Source: Flavobacteriales bacterium UBA5871 (GTDB taxonomy: Bacteria > Bacteroidota > Bacteroidia > Flavobacteriales_D > Crocinitomicaceae). Taken from it: a stretch of DNA of 12,150 bases. Where the stretch lies: NCBI GenBank assembly GCA_002432085.1, contig DJFN01000038.1, positions 4,536-16,685 of the forward strand. The letters run 5' to 3'. The notes under the pieces are model-generated. The model did not search any database and was not told where the DNA came from. It saw only the letters and a list, made by a program, of their open reading frames with translations. Below are positions 1 to 7,271 of this stretch, in pieces (the stretch's first letter is position 1; every line of letters starts with the position of its first letter). The translations under genes and the position numbers were made by a program.

Positions 1-1080
1 ACCCAGGACGAAGGCACGGCCTTTTATGCCGAGCTTCAGCAGCGTATCGAAGAGCATTTCCGGAAGACAGGTCAGTCGAAAAACGGAAATTCCATGATGT
101 ACTTTAAAATAGTGCTGTATTTCGGACTCGATCTCCTGTTTTACCTGCTGATGATCAACAGCGAATCGCCCGCTGCGTTTTACACATTTTACCTGCTCAT
201 GGGACTTTCCGTCCTGCTCACGGCTTTCAATATTTCCCACGATGCTGCTCATGGAGTGGCAGTGAAAAGCCGGAAATGGAACCGTTTTCTGTTCCAGCTG
301 AGCTTCAATTTGCAGGGCAACAACGCGTATGTGTGGGGGAAAAACCACAACGAATCGCACCATTTGTACACGAACATCGAAGAGAGCGATATCGACGTGC
401 TGCACAATCCGCTGTTCCGTATGACCAGCACGCAGCAGCTGAAGCGTTTTCACAGGTTTCAATACCTCTACGCGCCGTTTTTGTACCTGTTCTACTCGCT
501 GAACTGGTTCTTTTTCCGCGAAACGCTGATGCTGTTCAATCTCACCAGCCGCACGATCAAAATCAGGATTCCCAAAATCGAAGTCGTAAAGCTCATCCTG
601 TTCAAGCTGCTTTACATCGGCTACATGATCGTTCTGCCGGCTTTGCTGCTGCCGTTCGGATGGGGAACCGTTCTGCTGGCTTTCCTGCTGAATCACTTCA
701 TGGTTTCACTGATCTTCGTCGGCGTGCTGGGCGTTTCTCATTTGTCGGATTATGTCGAACATCCGTTGCCGGACGCGAACGGACAATTGAACATGAGCTG
801 GCCGAAGCTGCAATTGTGTACATCCGTGGATTACAATCCCGACAGCGTATTCTTCAACATGACACTCGGCGGTTTCAACGCTCATGCGCTCCATCATTTG
901 CTGCCGCAGGTCTGCCACGTGCATTACCTGGAAATCTTGCCGATTTTCCGCGAGCTGATAGAGGAGTACGAGCTGACTTACATGGAAATGTCGTACGGCG
1001 AATCGCTGAAAGCGCATTTCCGTTTTCTGAAAGGAATGGGACAACAGCAGGAATTTCAACCGTTGCCGTATGAAAGATAA
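1..1080 (+). CDS. Membrane fatty acid desaturase, 5' partial
   Basis: This is an integral membrane di-iron desaturase that should introduce a double bond into a fatty acyl chain (acyl-CoA or acyl-lipid; substrate unknown). All three histidine boxes are visible: HDAAH (codons at 238-252), HNESHH (346-363) and HALHH (883-897), the last inside a GGFNxH context. Hydrophobic stretches before box 1 and between boxes 2 and 3 fit the usual four-helix topology. The frame is open from base 1 without a stop, and the 31 codons before the first Met (94) encode a plausible cytosolic helix (FYAELQQRIEEHF) of the kind seen before the first membrane segment in this family. The true start therefore probably lies left of the window and Met-94 is internal. 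The stop overlaps the next desaturase by 11 bases, so the two are probably co-transcribed. The family assignment is firm; regiospecificity cannot be read from sequence. Confidence 0.9.
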   Translation, partial: TQDEGTAFYAELQQRIEEHFRKTGQSKNGNSMMYFKIVLYFGLDLLFYLLMINSESPAAFYTFYLLMGLSVLLTAFNISHDAAHGVAVKSRKWNRFLFQLSFNLQGNNAYVWGKNHNESHHLYTNIEESDIDVLHNPLFRMTSTQQLKRFHRFQYLYAPFLYLFYSLNWFFFRETLMLFNLTSRTIKIRIPKIEVVKLILFKLLYIGYMIVLPALLLPFGWGTVLLAFLLNHFMVSLIFVGVLGVSHLSDYVEHPLPDANGQLNMSWPKLQLCTSVDYNPDSVFFNMTLGGFNAHALHHLLPQVCHVHYLEILPIFRELIEEYELTYMEMSYGESLKAHFRFLKGMGQQQEFQPLPYER

Positions 1081-2134
1081 ACACCTCGAAATTGCCGAAG
1101 ACAGCGCTTTGCTGGCGGCCATTCACGCAACGGTTCGTCGTGAGCTGGTGATCGATCGCAAGACCTTTCGCCAACAGCTCTGGACCAAATTCGCGGTTTA
1201 CTTTCTCTTGTTGTCAGCTGCTTATACCGGATTGTTCCTAATTTCGAACACCTTTGGATTTATCGCCTGCTATGTCGCTTACGGAATCCTTTCACTGCTC
1301 TTTGCTTTCAATTTTTCGCACGATTGCTCGCACAATGCCGTTTTCCAAAGCCGAAAAGCCAATAATCTCGCGTTCACAATCATTTACACGATGGTTGGCG
1401 CACATGCCGAAGCGTGGAAACAGCGACATATTCATTCGCACCATTTTGCGCCGAATGTGGAAGATTACGATTCCGATCTGAAAATTTCGAATCTCATCCG
1501 CGTGATTCCCGGCAGTGAGCTGCGCTGGTGGCACCGTTTTCAACATTGGTACGCGCCGCTGGCTTATATGAGCTATTCGCTTTTCTGGGTGTTCGTCAAA
1601 GACGTGGTGATCCTGTTTTCGAAAGAATCTTTTACACCGAAGAAAGGCGTGCGTTACCATTTTTCGTTCTGGATGCAAAAGAGCAGTTACGTTACTTACC
1701 TTTTGGTCGTTCCGCTGCTGTTTTCCAGACAATCGTGGAGCGTCGTTCTAACCGGTTTTGTGCTGATGCATCTGCTGCAGTCGCTTTTCCTGCTGTTCAC
1801 GTTTTTCATGACGCATCACGTGGAATCGACGGCTTATCAGGAAACGGACGATCACGGCACGATCAATACGTCGTGGCTGATGAACCAGGTTCGCAGCTCG
1901 AACGACATGCATCCGTTCAGCAAAACGGCTAATTTCCTGCTCGGAGGATTCAACAATCACATTGCGCACCATTTGTTCCCGAATGTGCACCACATTTACT
2001 ATCCAAAGCTGAATGTGATCCTTTACAGCATGTTGCAGGAACACCAGATCGTTCCGAATCAGACAAGCTATCTGGGCGGAATCGTTTCACACCTGCGTTT
2101 GCTCCGGAAAATGAGCAGGGCAGAGGCGGCTTGA
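1070..2134 (+). CDS. Membrane fatty acid desaturase
   Basis: A 354-residue membrane desaturase, paralogous to the gene before it. It has an N-terminal cytosolic segment (1-38), hydrophobic helices around 40-82, then histidine box 1 HDCSH (84-88), box 2 HIHSHH (120-125), further hydrophobic segments around 205-246, and box 3 HIAHH (297-301) in the context GGFNNHIAHHLFP. Known chemistry of the family is oxygen- and electron-donor-dependent desaturation at a di-iron centre held by these histidines. The third box starts with His rather than the Gln typical of cytochrome b5-fused front-end desaturases, and no b5 domain is present, so electrons must come from a separate donor. The ATG lies 11 bases inside the upstream gene, indicating translational coupling. 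Its stop directly abuts the stop of the convergent peptidase gene. Length is normal for the family. Confidence 0.92.
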   Translation: MKDKHLEIAEDSALLAAIHATVRRELVIDRKTFRQQLWTKFAVYFLLLSAAYTGLFLISNTFGFIACYVAYGILSLLFAFNFSHDCSHNAVFQSRKANNLAFTIIYTMVGAHAEAWKQRHIHSHHFAPNVEDYDSDLKISNLIRVIPGSELRWWHRFQHWYAPLAYMSYSLFWVFVKDVVILFSKESFTPKKGVRYHFSFWMQKSSYVTYLLVVPLLFSRQSWSVVLTGFVLMHLLQSLFLLFTFFMTHHVESTAYQETDDHGTINTSWLMNQVRSSNDMHPFSKTANFLLGGFNNHIAHHLFPNVHHIYYPKLNVILYSMLQEHQIVPNQTSYLGGIVSHLRLLRKMSRAEAA

Positions 2135-3832
2135 TTAATTGCGCAACAACGCCAGCTCGTCCTCGATGAGTTGGGCCAGTTCCTGCATATTCGCACGCGA
2201 GAAGTCGAAACGCAGTCCGGCAGCGGCATAAATCTCCGGAATGGATTTCGTATAACCCAGCGCCAGCGCTTTCTTGTAGTTTGAAAGCGCGGCAGCTTTA
2301 TCCTTGCGGTAGTTGCGCCAAACGCCGAGAGCGCCCAGCTGTGCGATACCGTATTCGATGTAATAGAACGGCACTTCGAACAAATGCAATTGGCGCTGCC
2401 AGTTGGATTCTTTCACGTGCTCGTAGCCTTCATAATCGACCATTCCGGTCCCGAAACGCTTGCTCAGTGCCAGCCAGGCAGAAGTGCGCTCTGCAACCGT
2501 GTGCTCAGGATTCGTATAAATCCAGTGCTGAAACGCGTCGATCGTAGCGATCCACGGCAACACTTTCAAAATGGATTCCAGCTGTTCCTTTTTCGCGCGG
2601 TTCAGCTCGTCTTCGTTGTCGTAAAAACGCGACCATTCCTGCATCGTGATGAGCTCCATCGACATGGAAGCCAGCTCGGCCACTTCGGAAGGAAGCGATT
2701 TGAAGCCGGTGAGCTCGAGATCGCGGCTCAGGAAGGAATGAACGGCATGTCCGCCTTCGTGGACCATCGTTACGAGGTCGCGCTGTGCACCGGCCGCATT
2801 CATAAAAATGAACGGAATGCCGCTTTCGTAGAGTGGATAATTGTAGCCGCCCGGCGCTTTTCCATGTTTGGAATCGAGGTCGAGGTAACCGCCTTTATCC
2901 ATCGTTTCGAGGCATTCGCCAAAGAACGGATCGAGCTTGCGGAACATATCGATCGAGCCGGCGAGCAATTCGTTGCCCGTTTCAAACGGTTTCAGCGGTG
3001 CTTTTCCAAGCGGATCGACTTCCGTATCCCACGGTTTCAACAAAGGCTTTTTCAGCAAACGCGCCTGCTCGCGGTTCATTTCCTTTACCATCGGTACGAT
3101 CAGCGTTTCGATGGATTCATGAAAATCGAGGCAATCTTCGACCGTGTAATCGAAACGGCCGAGTGCTTTGAATTTGTACTCGCGGTAATCTTTGCAGCCG
3201 GCGTTGACCGCAACCTGGTGGCGCAGCTTAACGAGCTGGGAAAACAATTCATCCAGTTGGGCACGATCCTGTTCGCGGCGCTGAGTGATGAGGTCGTAAA
3301 CCGCTTTTCGAACCGTTTCATCCGGATTTTTCAGATAAACCGAAGCCTGCGGCATGGTAAGCGTCTTGCCGTCGTAATCGATGGTTTGCTTTCCTGAAAT
3401 CGCACCGTATTCCTGACTCAGTGTATTGATTTCCGTTTCAAGCGGAATGTTTTCTTCGCGGAACAGGTCCAGTGATGTCTGTACCGAGCGGAAGTAGATC
3501 GCATAAGCTTCTTCCTTGCTCAGCTCGGCAATCCACGGAGCAGCCATCATTTTCTTGTTCAAACGATCTTCGTAAGGCGCCAGGTTGGGTTGAATTTCCG
3601 TTACGAAAAAGCGGTAAGCTTCACTTTTTTCCGCATCAGTCGTATCGATCGTCATGCGGATGTAACGCCACGCCATATCTTCTTCCAGCACGGCTTCCAG
3701 CTCGCTTTTATCGCGCAGCCACTGCATGAAAGCTGCTTTGTCGCCCCAGTCGCGTGCAGTCAGGTCTTTGAGGTAATGTTCGACATTTTCCCAGCTGTCG
3801 CAACGAAAATCGGGTGCTACGTATGTTCTCAT
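2135..3832 (-). CDS. M3 family oligoendopeptidase (PepF-like zinc metallopeptidase)
   Basis: A cytosolic zinc peptidase of 565 residues that should cleave short peptides, contributing to peptide turnover. The zinc motif HEGGH is at residues 358-362 in the context MVHEGGHAVHSF, and the third ligand is probably E386 in VAELASMSMEL, which aligns with the FVEAPSQMLE segment of M3 peptidases. The C-terminal substrate-binding signature (H483 followed by PFYYIEYGIAQLG) is also present. No signal peptide or membrane segment is seen. I chose the ATG at 3832 (MRTYVAPDF). A longer reading to 3898 would translate through the intrinsic terminator at 3845-3881 and adds 22 residues unlike the family. Only 12 bases separate the terminator T-run from this ATG, so the promoter position is unclear. 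Its 3' end touches the convergent desaturase stop with zero spacing. Confidence 0.92.
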   Translation of the reverse strand: MRTYVAPDFRCDSWENVEHYLKDLTARDWGDKAAFMQWLRDKSELEAVLEEDMAWRYIRMTIDTTDAEKSEAYRFFVTEIQPNLAPYEDRLNKKMMAAPWIAELSKEEAYAIYFRSVQTSLDLFREENIPLETEINTLSQEYGAISGKQTIDYDGKTLTMPQASVYLKNPDETVRKAVYDLITQRREQDRAQLDELFSQLVKLRHQVAVNAGCKDYREYKFKALGRFDYTVEDCLDFHESIETLIVPMVKEMNREQARLLKKPLLKPWDTEVDPLGKAPLKPFETGNELLAGSIDMFRKLDPFFGECLETMDKGGYLDLDSKHGKAPGGYNYPLYESGIPFIFMNAAGAQRDLVTMVHEGGHAVHSFLSRDLELTGFKSLPSEVAELASMSMELITMQEWSRFYDNEDELNRAKKEQLESILKVLPWIATIDAFQHWIYTNPEHTVAERTSAWLALSKRFGTGMVDYEGYEHVKESNWQRQLHLFEVPFYYIEYGIAQLGALGVWRNYRKDKAAALSNYKKALALGYTKSIPEIYAAAGLRFDFSRANMQELAQLIEDELALLRN

Positions 3833-3844
3833 AAAATGAATTCT

Positions 3845-3881
3845 AAAAAAAACGCCTTGCCGCAGGTTAGCAGACAAGGCG
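3845..3881 (-). terminator. Intrinsic terminator after the DUF5606 gene
   Basis: Read on the minus strand, arms CGCCTTG (3881-3875) and CAAGGCG (3859-3853) pair perfectly. An inner CTGC/GCGG stem with one bulged T extends the hairpin to a 6-nt loop, and eight T residues (3852-3845) follow directly. It lies 21 bases past the stop of the DUF5606 gene and 12 bases before the ATG of the M3 peptidase gene. Confidence 0.85.
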
Positions 3882-3902
3882 ATTCGTGTATTATACAATC
3901 AA

Positions 3903-4523
3903 TTATTTTCCGCGGCTGGTGCCTCCGGTTTTTGACGGTGCTTTTTTCGCCCCGCTTGCTGCTTTTCCAGCGCTCTTAGGACCGGCAGATTTCGCTCCCG
4001 GTGCGGCTGGTTTCTTAGCAGCTGCCGGTTTTTTGGCTGCAGCCGTCGTTTTCTTCTCTTTGGTTTCTTTTGCCGGCTTTTCAGCTTCACCTTCTGCAGC
4101 TTTCTCTGCTTTAGCAGGTTTTTCCTTCTTAGCCGGCTCTTCCGGTTTCAGCTCACCTGCTTTCTGAAGCAGATTGTACCATTGGAACAATTTCTTGATA
4201 TCGGAACCGTAAACGCGCTCCTGATCGTAGTCAGGAAGCACTTCCTGCATGTAAGCCTGCAATTTTTTTGCGTCTTCCTTGTGAGAGATCGCCTGTCCGC
4301 CTTTCTCCTTGTCGAAGATCGTCTGGAAGATCTCTTTCAGCGGCTTGTCTTCATCGTATGTATAAATGCTGATGTCGTCCAGCGCAGAAATACGGTCCGA
4401 AGCATAAGCAGGGAAACGTTTCTTGTCCTCGAGGGATTCCACGATAATGTTGTTCTTGCCCTGGGCAACCACTTTAAAAAGGCCCGGTTTCCCGGAAATA
4501 GCAATAATACCTGTCAGATTCAT
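3903..4523 (-). CDS. DUF5606 domain protein with Lys/Ala/Pro-rich H1-like tail
   Basis: Residues 1-125 match what I recall of the Bacteroidota family DUF5606: the start LTGIIAISGKPGLFKVVAQ, the segment IVESLEDKKRFPAYASDRIS, DISIYT, and DYDQERVYGSDIKKLFQWYNLL. The function of this family is not established. The small beta-rich N-terminus followed by a helical region suggests a soluble cytoplasmic protein. Residues 126-206 form a low-complexity tail dominated by Lys, Ala, Pro, Glu, Gly and Ser, with AAKKPAAAKKP-type repeats like the C-terminus of eukaryotic histone H1 and bacterial H1-like proteins. The first half of the tail mixes Lys with Glu; the last third is almost purely basic. This suggests nucleic acid or other polyanion binding, but that is inference. 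The gene follows the T9SS subtilase by 48 bases on the same strand, has a candidate promoter in that gap, and is closed by a strong terminator. Confidence 0.88.
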   Translation of the reverse strand: MNLTGIIAISGKPGLFKVVAQGKNNIIVESLEDKKRFPAYASDRISALDDISIYTYDEDKPLKEIFQTIFDKEKGGQAISHKEDAKKLQAYMQEVLPDYDQERVYGSDIKKLFQWYNLLQKAGELKPEEPAKKEKPAKAEKAAEGEAEKPAKETKEKKTTAAAKKPAAAKKPAAPGAKSAGPKSAGKAASGAKKAPSKTGGTSRGK

Positions 4524-4545
4524 CCGATTCTATTAATTTGAGCTT

Positions 4546-4553
4546 CAAAAATA
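4546..4553 (-). promoter_or_regulatory. Candidate Bacteroidota -7 promoter element for the DUF5606 gene
   Basis: On the minus strand the 48-base gap before the DUF5606 ATG contains TATTTTTG, an exact match to the Bacteroidota -7 consensus TAnnTTTG. It lies 22 bases before the start codon, implying a leader of roughly 15-17 bases. I see no clear TTTG-type -33 element 19-21 bases upstream, so the match could be chance in an AT-rich spacer. Confidence 0.4.
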
Positions 4554-4571
4554 GAAGTTCTTTTCTGTTTC

Positions 4572-7145
4572 TCACTCATTCTTCACAATTTTCATCCATC
4601 CGGCCTGTTCTCCAGCACGAATAAGCAGGAAATACGTGCCCGGAGCAAAGCCGCTCAGGTCGATTTCCGTATGATTTCCGCTCAGATGCTGAAGCTGTTT
4701 TCCCTGAAGGTCGAGCAACACCAGCTCTTCGATCGGAACCGCAGTCTGAATGGTCAGCAAGCCGTTTGTCGGGTTCGGATAAACGGTCGCCACCAGCGTA
4801 TTTTCACCCAGGCCAGCAGCTGGATTGTAAGCTTCGGAAGTTGCGACGCAGCCCGTAACGCTGATCGCAGCTACCGTAAAACTGGATGAAGTTGGCAACG
4901 TAATGATCAGCGTATCGTTGGTCGCACCAGGAATCAGAACGCCGTTTTCATACCATTGCAGGTTCAGGTAAGGATCGGTCGACAGGATGGTTCCGTTAGC
5001 CGTGATCTCCGGCACCGGTGGAATATCGCCCGGAATCAGCTCGATCGTATCGGAATAGGCGACGCAGCCGAATTCGTTGTAAGAAATGTAATAATACGGC
5101 CCGGTGGTATCGGTTGTCAGTGTAAACGACTCGTTCGTAATACCGGTACTCCATAACATGCTGTCTGCCGGAACGCCCGTTACGGCAAAGATCGTATCCT
5201 GTTCTCCGCAATACTGTACCGGCGGATTGATCTGTGCCAGGTAATTGCTTTCCAGCAAGAGATTCAAAGCATGGATTTTACCGTAACCGTAACCGTTGTT
5301 CGGAACACTGCCGGTGAAGCCGTCCGAGAAGGCCGTGGCGATCATATCGTTTTTGAAAGATTGATACGTTCCGTTGTTGCATTTTTCGAGGTAAAGCGCT
5401 GCAATTCCCGCCACAACCGGTGAAGCCATCGATGTGCCGCCATTCCGTGCGTGAAAACCGCCCGAATCGATCAATGAATTGTTGCCCGGATTGTTGAGTA
5501 GCCAGAATGGCGCTGCACTTAACGCAACGTCGCCGGAAGCGCTCACATCGGGTTTGATCACACCATGACGGTTCGGTCCTTTGGCTGAATTCAGACTGAG
5601 CTGATGCACGGCAGCAACAGGTGGCGCCGTCTGGTAATAATTGCCGTTGTTGTCGATATGGCCCTGACGGTTGCGCACGTTCCCGACGGAAATAACCTTT
5701 TCAGAGCAGTTCCAGGAAGAAACGATGGTTTGCAGCGTATCCGGGAAAACGTAATGAACAATAGGAGGATAGGTCCCCGCACTCGGAACGTTGTTCACGA
5801 TGGTGTTAAGTCCCAGTGTAGCGCTGCTCCACAGATCGTAGGTTCCCGAGCCGGTTGTTTTGAACGAATAATTGTAGCTCGTGGAATCGACATGCGAGAA
5901 GAACACCTGCAGGTTCAATGTCGGTGGCGATCCGACGATTTCCGGGTACAGCTCGATCGTTGCAAGCCTGTCGCCGTTGCTGTTGTAAAGCGTATCGTAG
6001 ATAATGCTTCCGGCATTGAATGCTGCCGTACGGAATTCCGTCGTGGCGCGCTCTTCGTATGTTCCGCTGTTCAGGTTCGCTCCGAAAGCGTAGCTCCAGT
6101 CGGCCGTTCCGGTATCTGACCACAAGTCGAAGTAAATCGTGTTCGGCCCCAGCGCTCCAGAAGGATTGTTCCGGAACCAGCTGAAAGATGTGTCGCCGTC
6201 AGGCTCGCCATGTACGTGGAATTTCCCCCAGGCACCAGAGTTTCCGGCTGCGCAAACGATGATGCGTCCCGGTTTTTCGTCGAGCAGCTGTTCCATCAGT
6301 ATGGAAGCCGGATCGTTTCCATCATGGCTTCCAAGGTAATCGCCCACAGAAAGGTTCACAACCGCCGGCATTCCGAGCTCATCGGCTTTCTTGAAGATGA
6401 AGTCGCAGGCGTCAGCTACAGTCAATGTCCAGTTCGGAAGGTTGAAGTTCGTTTCAACTACAATGATCTTGGAATCCGGAGCCATACCTTTGTTCGACCC
6501 GTTGGCGAGGCCATTTCCTGATCCCGCACCGGCTACAGTCGTTCCGTGAGCATCGTTTCCTTGAGTGCGCTCGCAGGTTCCCGCCTGAATTTCGCTGCCG
6601 TACCACAACTGGCCATAACCGTAAGGCATCGGCGTACGATCAGGAGAAACCGGCATATCGTGGTCCCAATAATAGAGCACGCGCGTTTGTCCGTTCTCGT
6701 CGATGAAGTCGGGATGTTCGTAATCCAGTCCGCTGTCGACATAACCGATAATGACGCCTTTACCTGTGAACGGCGTTTGCAGTCCGAATTCGCCGTTGTG
6801 CACTTCGTTCACGTAATGCGTTGCACGCGTCGTATCGTTCAGTGCCTGTGGAAACGAAACTTCGTAGTGAAATTGTTCCACCAGTCCTTTGGTTTGGGCT
6901 TCGTCCATCCAGCGTGCCGTAGCCTGAATATAAATCCATTCCGGCGTAATGGATTTAACCAGAACGGTTTTATCAGCCAGGAGATTTTCCAGCAGTCCGC
7001 GGGTGTTCTTCACCGCAAAGGGAATGGAAACATCCGGTTGCTGCTCCAGCTGCTGCCGGAAGCGGAAATGATGTTGCTGTGCAAACAGCGAAGAGGCACA
7101 CAGAAAAAAGAGTATGCCGAGAAGGTAGCGTTTTGTCATAACCAT
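4572..7145 (-). CDS. Secreted subtilisin-like (S8) serine protease with T9SS type A sorting domain
   Basis: An 857-residue exported protease. Residues 1-22 are a Sec signal peptide (KRYLLGILFFLCASSLFAQ); starting at the second Met (7139) is equally plausible. About 23-125 is a probable propeptide. The S8 domain carries Asp137 (GYVDSGLDYEHPDF), His200 (NDAHGTTVAG), oxyanion Asn302 (CAAGNSG) and Ser572 (NGGTSMASPVVAG), so all catalytic residues are intact. The 270 residues between Asn302 and Ser572 exceed a minimal subtilisin and include a beta-rich insert (about 306-475). Two Ig/PKD-like modules follow (about 644-705 and 710-772), the second with LQWYENGVLIPGATNDTL. The C-terminus (780-857) is a classic T9SS type A domain: VYPNPTNGLLTI, LLDLQGKQL, APGTYFLLI. 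It is therefore expected to cross the outer membrane by T9SS and be released or anchored at the surface as an extracellular protease. It is divergent from a second subtilase across 126 bases. Confidence 0.95.
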   Translation of the reverse strand: MVMTKRYLLGILFFLCASSLFAQQHHFRFRQQLEQQPDVSIPFAVKNTRGLLENLLADKTVLVKSITPEWIYIQATARWMDEAQTKGLVEQFHYEVSFPQALNDTTRATHYVNEVHNGEFGLQTPFTGKGVIIGYVDSGLDYEHPDFIDENGQTRVLYYWDHDMPVSPDRTPMPYGYGQLWYGSEIQAGTCERTQGNDAHGTTVAGAGSGNGLANGSNKGMAPDSKIIVVETNFNLPNWTLTVADACDFIFKKADELGMPAVVNLSVGDYLGSHDGNDPASILMEQLLDEKPGRIIVCAAGNSGAWGKFHVHGEPDGDTSFSWFRNNPSGALGPNTIYFDLWSDTGTADWSYAFGANLNSGTYEERATTEFRTAAFNAGSIIYDTLYNSNGDRLATIELYPEIVGSPPTLNLQVFFSHVDSTSYNYSFKTTGSGTYDLWSSATLGLNTIVNNVPSAGTYPPIVHYVFPDTLQTIVSSWNCSEKVISVGNVRNRQGHIDNNGNYYQTAPPVAAVHQLSLNSAKGPNRHGVIKPDVSASGDVALSAAPFWLLNNPGNNSLIDSGGFHARNGGTSMASPVVAGIAALYLEKCNNGTYQSFKNDMIATAFSDGFTGSVPNNGYGYGKIHALNLLLESNYLAQINPPVQYCGEQDTIFAVTGVPADSMLWSTGITNESFTLTTDTTGPYYYISYNEFGCVAYSDTIELIPGDIPPVPEITANGTILSTDPYLNLQWYENGVLIPGATNDTLIITLPTSSSFTVAAISVTGCVATSEAYNPAAGLGENTLVATVYPNPTNGLLTIQTAVPIEELVLLDLQGKQLQHLSGNHTEIDLSGFAPGTYFLLIRAGEQAGWMKIVKNE

Positions 7146-7271
7146 TGATGTAGTAAGTTTTCCGTAAAGACGTCAAATTCGACCATTAAGTTAAAAAAAG
7201 ACAATCACTAATAGAATCAAATTGCGATATTTGTTTCGAACGACAACAAATTCAAAAGCTAACATTTGTCC
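7146..7271. promoter_or_regulatory. Divergent intergenic region between two subtilase genes
   Basis: These 126 AT-rich bases must hold the promoters of both divergent protease genes. For the rightward gene, GATATTTG at 7226-7233 is one mismatch from TAnnTTTG and sits 38 bases before the ATG, but no -33 TTTG is seen at the right distance. For the leftward gene I see no exact -7 match. No strong palindrome that would suggest a shared operator is visible. Confidence 0.4.

Noticed and set aside
276..1073. Plus-strand open frame (265 codons) inside the first desaturase
   Set aside because: It is a shifted frame of the desaturase; the true frame contains all three histidine boxes, and the alternative product is Arg/Ala-rich with no motif.
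2384..3397. Long plus-strand open frame (337 codons) inside the M3 peptidase gene
   Set aside because: It is fully antisense to a gene with clear catalytic motifs; its product has no recognisable domain and a composition typical of a reversed reading of a biased coding sequence.
3888..3896. TATAAT-like word upstream of the M3 peptidase on the minus strand (tgtataata)
   Set aside because: Bacteroidota housekeeping promoters use TTTG/TAnnTTTG rather than the classical -10 box, and a hairpin terminator lies directly downstream.
3833..3898. 22-residue N-terminal extension of the M3 peptidase
   Set aside because: It would be encoded by the terminator hairpin and T-run; the shorter start MRTYVAPDF resembles the usual family N-terminus.
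5604..6119. Plus-strand open frame (171 codons) antisense to the T9SS subtilase
   Set aside because: It is an antisense shadow; the product is Arg/Val-rich without signal peptide, domain or motif.
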